Part shown: one piece after another, positions 58,751 through 64,000 of the stretch
How positions within the stretch are numbered: position 1 is the stretch's first letter
Layout: each line of letters starts with the position of its first letter
Assembly (NCBI RefSeq): GCF_000617845.2
Contig: NZ_DF820425.1
Location: 3,399,725 to 3,463,724 of the forward strand
Reading direction: 5' to 3'
DNA length: 64,000 nucleotides
DNA from: Bradyrhizobium sp. DOA9
GTDB lineage: Bacteria > Pseudomonadota > Alphaproteobacteria > Rhizobiales > Xanthobacteraceae
Program-made: the position numbers and the translations under genes
Notes under the pieces: model-generated
What the model was told of the DNA's origin: nothing
The model's database searches: none
Seen by the model: only the letters and a program-made list of their open reading frames with translations

Positions 58751-59625
58751 TCTACGACATCCGTCACGTCACCACCTACGAATACGAAAATCCGGTCAGC
58801 TTCGCCCGCTGCACGCTGCGGCTGGAGCCAAGAAGCGGTGTCGGCCAGGAGCTGATCTCGCACGAGGTCGAGATCCATCCGCGCCCTTCCGAGCGCAATG
58901 TGCGGCGCGACTTCTTCGGCACGCTGACCGAGATCGTGACGATCGAATCCGCGCATCGCCATCTGCGCATCGACTCGCGCTCGCGGGTTTCGATCTCGCG
59001 CCAGCCGCCGGCGCGCGATGCGGTCAGCCCGCCCTGGGAGAGCGTCCGCGACGTCGCGTTCGAAGCCACCAGCCTCGGGCCGTCCTCGCCGGTCGGTTAT
59101 GTCTTCGCCAGCCCCCTGGTGCCGGTGCTGCGCCCGGTCGGCGCCTATGCGGGGATGAGCTTTCCGCCCGGCGCGGGCATCCTCACCGGCGCCGTCGACC
59201 TGATGCGGCGCATCCGCCGCGAATTCCGCTATGATCCGAAGGCGACCGTGATCTCGACACCGCTCGACGAAGTGTTCGAGAAACGTCACGGTGTCTGCCA
59301 GGACTTTGCCCACGTCATGATTGCTGGCTTGCGCGGGCTCGGCCTGCCCGCGGCCTATGTCAGCGGCTATCTGCGCACCATTCCGCCGCCGGGCCAGCCG
59401 CGACTGCAAGGTGCCGACGCCACCCATGCCTGGGTGTCGCTGTGGTGCGGGGCCGAGCTCGGCTGGGTCGATCTCGATCCGACCAACGATCTCCTCATCG
59501 GCAACGATCACATCGTGCTCGCCATGGGCCGCGACTTTTCCGACGTCTCGCCGGTCGACGGCATCATCGTCGGCTCGCCCAAGCAGAAGCTCAGCGTCGC
59601 CGTCGACGTGCTGCAGGTGGAGTAG
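58747..59625 (+). CDS. Transglutaminase-like cysteine peptidase of the ATP-grasp/alpha-E system
   Basis: The 292-residue protein has the start YDIRHVTTYEYENPVSFARC, like the giant protein, and the triad Cys184 (GVCQDFAH), His227 (ATHAWVS) and Asp244 (DLDPTND). These proteins may cleave or join isopeptide-like bonds. It overlaps the ATP-grasp/alpha-E gene by 4 bases (GTGA at 58747). In other genomes the next gene is often anbu, the proteasome-like peptidase; here a terminator-like pair of hairpins and an unrelated ABC operon on the other strand follow. Confidence 0.93.
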   Translation: MIYDIRHVTTYEYENPVSFARCTLRLEPRSGVGQELISHEVEIHPRPSERNVRRDFFGTLTEIVTIESAHRHLRIDSRSRVSISRQPPARDAVSPPWESVRDVAFEATSLGPSSPVGYVFASPLVPVLRPVGAYAGMSFPPGAGILTGAVDLMRRIRREFRYDPKATVISTPLDEVFEKRHGVCQDFAHVMIAGLRGLGLPAAYVSGYLRTIPPPGQPRLQGADATHAWVSLWCGAELGWVDLDPTNDLLIGNDHIVLAMGRDFSDVSPVDGIIVGSPKQKLSVAVDVLQVE

Positions 59626-59640
59626 GGCGGGCATGCATGA

Positions 59641-59658
59641 GCGTCGGCTTACCGACGC
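59641..59658. terminator. Hairpin between convergent operons
   Basis: GCGTCGG and CCGACGC form a perfect 7-bp stem with a CTTA loop, 16 bases after the transglutaminase stop. It has no U-run but may help end transcription with the next hairpin. Confidence 0.45.
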
Positions 59659-59674
59659 AAGGCGAATAGGCGTT

Positions 59675-59708
59675 GTTGCCGCGCACCGGCTTCAGGGCGC
59701 GCGGCAAC
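59675..59708. terminator. Hairpin between convergent operons, possibly bidirectional
   Basis: GTTGCCGCGC and GCGCGGCAAC form a perfect 10-bp stem with a 14-base loop, 9 bases before the stop of the ABC binding-protein gene. It can serve transcripts from both sides. Confidence 0.55.
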
Positions 59709-59716
59709 ATTCAGCT

Positions 59717-60787
59717 TCAGGGCTTGAACACGTAGCCCGGTTTAATTGCCACGTCTGCAGGAATGGGCTGCAGGTCGGAGAACAGGTCCGGATAGGTATT
59801 CATCACGTTCAGGATGAATTTGGGTTCGATGTGCTTGTTCACGTCGAACACCGACTTGATGACGCCGAGCCGCTGCAGCGTATCCTGCGCCTTCCATAGC
59901 GCGCGATAATTATGCGCGGAAATGCGGCGGTCCACCTGCTGGACGTTGTACTGCATCGCGGTCTCCGCCACGTCGAGCTTCAATCCCGGAATCCAGCGCG
60001 TACCGATGGATGCGGCCTGCTTGGGGTTCTTGCGCATCCACTGGTCGGCCTCCGATACGGCTGCCAGGAATTTCTCGATGGTCGCCCCATTCTTCTCAAC
60101 CCAAGGCCGCAGCGCGACATTGAATCCGAGATAAGAGATGACGTCGCCCCCGCGGATGACCTCGACAGCGCCAGGCACGTCCTTCATCGCGATCACCGGT
60201 GCCGGGTCCCAGCACACAAAGGCATCCACGCCTTTGGCAAGCAGCGCCACGCTCATTTCCGGCGGTGGGGTGTTGATCAGCGTCACGTCGGTCGTCGTGA
60301 GGCCAGCCTTTTCGAGCAAGCCGAGAATGTAGAGATGGTTGATCGTGCCGAAAGAGGTCGCAATCTTTTTGCCCTTGAGGCTTTTCAAGTCGCCTTTGAC
60401 GATTCCAGAGTCGCCATTGGCGATGAGGGCAAGCGTGGCATCGGATCCGAGCTTCGTGGCGCTGCCGCTGAAATTACCGAAGAAAACCAGGTCCATGTTG
60501 CGTAGGATCGCACCGATGGACGGAACGCCAGCTTGCACCATGTCGGTTTCACCTGCCTGCAAGGCATTGAGCGCATCGACGCCGGTCGCGTATGGGCGAG
60601 CGATGGTCACGTCGAGCCCGTATTTCTCGAAGAAGCCGCGCTCCAGCGCAATCGGCAGCGCCAGCATGTCCACCGCTGCCACCATGCCGACCTTGAGCTT
60701 TATGGGATCCTTGGCTTGCGCCAACGCAAGTGACGGCAGCAGCAACAAGGCGCAGAGCAACATCGCAAGTCGTCGCATTTGGGTCAT
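59717..60787 (-). CDS. ABC transporter substrate-binding protein, NitT/TauT family
   Basis: The 356-residue protein has a signal peptide (MRRLAMLLCALLLLPSLALA, cut after about residue 24) and the SsuA/THI5-like binding domain: KLKVGMVAAVDMLALPIALERGF type start, then GLDVTIARPY and KGKKIATSFGTINHL. Such proteins deliver nitrate, taurine, sulfonates or pyrimidine-like molecules to the permease. ATG 60787 overlaps the stop of the small gene upstream (ATGA). It is the last gene of the operon; the cargo is unknown. Confidence 0.9.
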   Translation of the reverse strand: MTQMRRLAMLLCALLLLPSLALAQAKDPIKLKVGMVAAVDMLALPIALERGFFEKYGLDVTIARPYATGVDALNALQAGETDMVQAGVPSIGAILRNMDLVFFGNFSGSATKLGSDATLALIANGDSGIVKGDLKSLKGKKIATSFGTINHLYILGLLEKAGLTTTDVTLINTPPPEMSVALLAKGVDAFVCWDPAPVIAMKDVPGAVEVIRGGDVISYLGFNVALRPWVEKNGATIEKFLAAVSEADQWMRKNPKQAASIGTRWIPGLKLDVAETAMQYNVQQVDRRISAHNYRALWKAQDTLQRLGVIKSVFDVNKHIEPKFILNVMNTYPDLFSDLQPIPADVAIKPGYVFKP

Positions 60788-61107
60788 CCTCCCGGTTGAA
60801 GCGGCTCGATGCGCGTCACCCAGTAGGGACGGGCGACGGTCGTCAAGTCCGCTCGTTTCACTCCTCGAACTTCAACGGATTTTTCTTGTGTTCCGGATAC
60901 CCGGCCGTACGTCTGCATCAGCTGAACGTGAAAACGTTCAGGTTCGAACGGCAGCACGACGAGGATATTCACCTTTTCCGAGCCGCCGGCGAAGTTCACG
61001 ATCTTTCGCGGTGCGGCGATGGTCAGCCAAAGCTGCCAAGCGAGATAGCCGACCGCCACCGCTATGAGGATGTGCGCCTTTCGCGATCGAAGGGCATCTT
61101 TCAACAT
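60784..61107 (-). CDS. Hypothetical small membrane-anchored protein inside the ABC operon
   Basis: The 107-residue protein has one membrane helix near the start (HILIAVAVGYLAWQLWLTIA) and a soluble C-terminal domain with VNILVVLPFEPERFHVQLMQ. I recognise no family. It begins 3 bases after the ATPase stop and overlaps the binding-protein start by 4 bases, so it is tightly built into the operon and is probably expressed. A periplasmic domain helping the binding protein is a guess. Confidence 0.7.
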   Translation of the reverse strand: MLKDALRSRKAHILIAVAVGYLAWQLWLTIAAPRKIVNFAGGSEKVNILVVLPFEPERFHVQLMQTYGRVSGTQEKSVEVRGVKRADLTTVARPYWVTRIEPLQPGG

Positions 61108-61110
61108 GGC

Positions 61111-61869
61111 TCACGCCGACCGCACGAGTTGAAGGACGCGCCCCGACAATTCCTTGAACCGCGCATCGTCGTTCAGCGCGTCCCATGATCGGGGCCGTGG
61201 CAAGTCCACCGCAATGTCATCGAGCACGCGTCCCTTCGACAGCGCGACCACCCGGTTGGCGAGAAACACGGCTTCCTGGACGTCATGCGTGATGAAGATG
61301 ACCGTCGGCCGCTTCTCCTGCCAGATGCGCGTCAGTTCTTCCTGGAGCGTCATTCGGGTCTGGGCATCGACGCTGGCGAACGGCTCATCCATCAGCAGCA
61401 CATCCGGCTCGTTGGCAAGCGCGCGCACCACCCCGACACGCTGCTGCATGCCGCCTGACAGTTCGGCGGGATAGCGCCCGGCTGCCTCGGTCAGTTTCGC
61501 GAGCGCCAGATATTCATGCGCGATCCTCTCGCGTTCGACCTTGCGGACGCCGCGCATCTTCGGACCGAAGGCGACATTCTCGAGCACGGTTCGCCACGGG
61601 AACAGTGCAAAAGACTGGAACACCACGCCGCGGTCGGGGCCCGGCCCCTTCACCGGACGGCCGCCAACCAGGATCTCACCGCCCGTGTGCGGAATAAAGC
61701 CCGCGATCATGTTGAGGATCGTCGTCTTGCCGCAACCCGAAGGACCGACGATGCAGACGAACTCTCCCTGTTCGACCTTCAATGACACGTCATGCACTGC
61801 GGTGACGTTGGTGCCGGCATAGGGGTCGAAATAGGTCTTCGACAGATTGCGGATGGTCAGGTCCTTCAT
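61111..61869 (-). CDS. ABC transporter ATP-binding protein, NitT/TauT (SsuB/TauB-like) family
   Basis: The 252-residue ATPase has Walker A VGPSGCGKTT, signature LSGGMQQR, Walker B VLLMDEPFAS and the switch histidine in VIFITHDVQEA. It powers import of a small organic or inorganic anion-like cargo with the two permeases upstream. It overlaps the permease by 4 bases at 61866-61869. The N-terminal FDPYAGTNVTAVHDVSL is typical for this group. Confidence 0.94.
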   Translation of the reverse strand: MKDLTIRNLSKTYFDPYAGTNVTAVHDVSLKVEQGEFVCIVGPSGCGKTTILNMIAGFIPHTGGEILVGGRPVKGPGPDRGVVFQSFALFPWRTVLENVAFGPKMRGVRKVERERIAHEYLALAKLTEAAGRYPAELSGGMQQRVGVVRALANEPDVLLMDEPFASVDAQTRMTLQEELTRIWQEKRPTVIFITHDVQEAVFLANRVVALSKGRVLDDIAVDLPRPRSWDALNDDARFKELSGRVLQLVRSA

Positions 61870-62675
61870 CGTGTCACCAGCCCCCAGCGCTGTCCCGTAG
61901 CCCGCTCGATCGGTGCCAGTATCCAGCTATCGACGATGTACCAGAGGATTCCCAGGATGATCATGCCGAGCAGGATCTCGACGACAGACCCGGAGCGGCG
62001 CGCGTCGAACATGAGAAATCCGATACCGCTGGTGCCGACGATGATTTCGGTCGCGATCAATGCTCGCCAGCCATAGCCGAGCCCGTTGCGCAGGCCGGTC
62101 ACGATGTTGGGCAGCGCTCCCGGCAACACCACTTCCCACAACATGCGAATGCGCGAGGCACCCAGACTCTGGGCCGCGCGGTGCAGGGTGATGGGGATCG
62201 AGCGCACGCCCAGCACCGTGTTCAGGACGACTGGGAAGATGACCGTGTAGACGATGACGACAGTGATGGTCGTGAGGCCATAGCCGAACCAGATGACCAG
62301 GATCGGCAGCCAGGCGATGTCGCCGATGGCCTGAAAGAACAGGAGCAGCGGCCATAGCGCCGTGCGCGCGCGCTGGTTAAGACCGACCAGGATTCCGAGA
62401 GGAATGCCGAGCGCGACGCCCCAAAAAGCACCGACGGCCAATCGCACGATGCTGTCCTGGAGGTACGCTGGAAGGATGCCCATGTAGACCAGCGACCCGA
62501 ACGAGCGCACGACCTCGGCCGGCCCAGGCAGGAACACGCGTGGGAATAGTTGCAGCTCTGTGACGATCCACCAGGCCGCGACCACCGGAATGAAAGGAGC
62601 GATGGAAGCGATCGACGGCCAACGCGCCGTCAGGCGAACGCAGTGGCTCCAGATCTTGAGTAGAAACTGCTTCAT
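61866..62675 (-). CDS. ABC transporter permease, NitT/TauT family (SsuC-like), second copy
   Basis: The 269-residue permease has about six membrane helices and the EAA loop AAQSLGASRIRMLWEVVLPGALPNIVTGLRNGLG-type segment that touches the ATPase. It resembles the permease encoded just upstream (62672-63451), so the pair is probably a heterodimer born from duplication. It overlaps its neighbours by 4 bases on both sides. Substrate unknown. Confidence 0.93.
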   Translation of the reverse strand: MKQFLLKIWSHCVRLTARWPSIASIAPFIPVVAAWWIVTELQLFPRVFLPGPAEVVRSFGSLVYMGILPAYLQDSIVRLAVGAFWGVALGIPLGILVGLNQRARTALWPLLLFFQAIGDIAWLPILVIWFGYGLTTITVVIVYTVIFPVVLNTVLGVRSIPITLHRAAQSLGASRIRMLWEVVLPGALPNIVTGLRNGLGYGWRALIATEIIVGTSGIGFLMFDARRSGSVVEILLGMIILGILWYIVDSWILAPIERATGQRWGLVTR

Positions 62676-63451
62676 GCGCGCTGCACCATGCCCCAGCGTT
62701 CAATGGTGGCGCGCTCGATGGGTGCCAGGACGAGCCGGTCGAGCAGCAGCCAAAGCACGCCGATCACGATCATGCCAAGCACGATCACTTCCGTTCGATA
62801 GAAGTCGCGCGCCACGAACAGCATGTAGCCGAGGCCCAAATTAGTGGCGATCATCTCGGCCGCGATCAGCCCACGCCACGCAAAGCCCAGTCCGGTGCGT
62901 ATGCCGGTGACGATGTTGGGAAGCGCTCCCGGCAGCAGCACTTCGGTCAACATCGCCCATCGTCCCGCGCCGAGCGATGCGGCCGCATTGCGTACCTGCA
63001 GGGGAATGGTCGATACACCGAGGAGCGTGTTGTACGTCACGATGAAAAACACGGCATTGAAGATCACAAAGGTGATGGCGCCGAAGCCATAGCCGAACCA
63101 TAGCGTCGCGATTGGGATCCATGCGATGCCGGCCAGTACCGAGAAAAATCTGAACAGGGGTGTCAGGAAGCTCGAGATGATCGGGCTCACGCCCATAGCG
63201 ATGCCCAAGGGAATCGCGATCAACAGGGCGAGCACTGTACCAACGGCGACGCGCAACAGGCTTGCACTGATGTGTTGAATAAGGGTGCCATCTTTTATTC
63301 CCTCAATTCCAGCCTGGATCACAGAGGAGAGGTGAGGAAACAGCCGGGGATTGACGTCGAAATACGGGATGAAAACAGCCCATAGAACGAGGAGCACCAC
63401 GAACGGCGCGCAGAACCAGAGTGCCGAAGACAGCCTGCGCAACATCATCAT
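62672..63451 (-). CDS. ABC transporter permease, NitT/TauT family (SsuC-like), first copy
   Basis: The 259-residue permease has about six membrane helices and the EAA loop with AAASLGAGRWAMLTEVLLPG. It shares the end IERATIERWGMVQRA with the ending of the second permease (IERATGQRWGLVTR). It is the first transporter gene after the GntR/FCD regulator and overlaps it by 4 bases. Two permeases in one NitT-type operon are less usual than one. Confidence 0.93.
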   Translation of the reverse strand: MMMLRRLSSALWFCAPFVVLLVLWAVFIPYFDVNPRLFPHLSSVIQAGIEGIKDGTLIQHISASLLRVAVGTVLALLIAIPLGIAMGVSPIISSFLTPLFRFFSVLAGIAWIPIATLWFGYGFGAITFVIFNAVFFIVTYNTLLGVSTIPLQVRNAAASLGAGRWAMLTEVLLPGALPNIVTGIRTGLGFAWRGLIAAEMIATNLGLGYMLFVARDFYRTEVIVLGMIVIGVLWLLLDRLVLAPIERATIERWGMVQRA

Positions 63452-64000
63452 GTTTGCCTCAAGCTACGGCTGCCTCTTGGCTCGGCATCCCGCCGAACGG
63501 CGCCTACCCTTTTCTTGGACAATTGGGAGTGGGTCAAACCGAGAACTCGCTCCATGGCTTTGCGGGCCTTGGTTGCATCACCTTCGTCGATGGCCCGAGC
63601 AGTGGAGGCGTGGTTGGGGATGTTGTCCTCAAACCATCCAGCGACGCTATCGACGGCGACAACAAATACGGCGCTCAGGATCGTGTCGATGGCGCCGCGA
63701 AAGCCCTGCAGCACCGGATTGTGGGTCGCGTCCAGAATGGCGAGATGAAAAGCCTTGTCCGCTGCCGTTGCGGTAGCCTGATTGCCCGATGCTTCCATCG
63801 CCATGAGCGCCGCATTGATCCGTTGCCGATCCTGCTTGGTGGCGCGGGTCGCTGCGAGCGCAGCAGCGGCGGGCTCAATGATTGAACGTACTTCTTGAAT
63901 AGCAAGCAGCAGCTCACGGTCGGGTTGATCCTCTCCGACCAGCCAGTTCAACACGTCGCGATCGAGAAGACTCCAGTCGCGCCGCGGCAACACGCGGGTG
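63448..64000 (-). CDS. FCD-domain GntR-family transcriptional regulator (5' end outside window)
   Basis: Only the C-terminal part is seen; the frame is open at base 64000 and the helix-turn-helix lies outside. TRVLPRRDWSLLDRDVLNWL is the usual linker after the GntR wing, and the FCD helices follow with VRSIIEPAAAALAATRAT, ADKAFHLAILDATHNPVL and DNIPNHASTARAIDEGDAT, which includes the metal/ligand-binding histidines. FCD regulators sense small organic acids. The stop overlaps the first permease by 4 bases, so it probably controls this transporter operon from within. GTG 63993 is internal, not the start. Confidence 0.88.
   Translation of the reverse strand, partial: TRVLPRRDWSLLDRDVLNWLVGEDQPDRELLLAIQEVRSIIEPAAAALAATRATKQDRQRINAALMAMEASGNQATATAADKAFHLAILDATHNPVLQGFRGAIDTILSAVFVVAVDSVAGWFEDNIPNHASTARAIDEGDATKARKAMERVLGLTHSQLSKKRVGAVRRDAEPRGSRSLRQT

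Noticed and set aside
63293..63300. Short AT-rich stretch in the first permease as a promoter
   Set aside because: It is inside a coding frame, without a matching -35 or a gene start downstream.
1..64000. tRNA, rRNA or riboswitch genes
   Set aside because: I looked for tRNA-like ends and rRNA blocks in the gaps and saw none; absence of a riboswitch is only as good as reading by eye.

Overview
The window is high-GC DNA with the look of an alphaproteobacterium of the Bradyrhizobium/Rhodopseudomonas group. The reasons are the dense set of CoA-thioester catabolic genes, several Aer-like and other chemoreceptors, a Bradyrhizobium-style PEP carboxylase, and many short palindromic intergenic repeats of the kind common in those genomes. 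This assignment is inference from gene style, not a database match. I see no rRNA, tRNA, CRISPR array, transposase or phage gene.

Layout. 1-1965 is the 3' end of a branched-chain amino-acid-type ABC transporter (livM-livG-livF). 2075-5855 is a four-carbon sugar-acid (erythronate/threonate) module: otnC divergent from ltnD-otnI-otnK. 6024-9636 holds two related chemoreceptors, one of them a PAS-type (Aer-like) receptor. 9775-28388 is a long lipid/CoA region with thiolase-like, nitronate monooxygenase-like, GST (YghU), flavin reductase, acyl-CoA dehydrogenase, SDR, crotonase, APH-type kinase, DUF6285 and acyl-CoA ligase genes. Within it, an APH kinase, a small DUF6285 protein, an ACAD10/11-type dehydrogenase, SDRs and ligases match the parts list of the levulinate/4-hydroxyacid (Lva) pathway. 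28481-30324 carries a vapBC pair, yccF and two small membrane proteins. 30630-33428 is ppc. 33498-38279 holds an SDR, a thiolase/DUF35 pair and an amidase/DUF2848 pair. 38430-41134 has two 2-oxoglutarate/Fe(II) dioxygenases (the second is AlkB) and an MFS transporter.

41112-49055 is a homoprotocatechuate (3,4-dihydroxyphenylacetate) meta-cleavage region. The genes hpaH-hpaF-hpaE-hpaD-FAH hydrolase-TPP enzyme run on the minus strand, and the MarR-type regulator hpaR and an HpcH/HpaI aldolase diverge from them. A perfect 16-bp palindrome lies in the shared promoter region. A UxaA-family dehydratase follows.

50920-52720 is a PAS gene overlapping a separate MCP gene across a (CT)5 tract. 52928-59625 is a three-gene set: a giant transglutaminase/DUF2126 protein, a fused circularly permuted ATP-grasp/alpha-E protein, and a small transglutaminase. 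This is the kind of operon proposed to make or trim a peptide tag, here without an adjacent Anbu peptidase gene. 59717-64000 is a NitT/TauT-type ABC transporter operon under a GntR/FCD regulator (cut by the window end), with an unusual small membrane-anchored protein inserted in it.

The repeat families sit almost entirely between convergent or tandem genes, at 3' ends, and not in divergent promoter regions.
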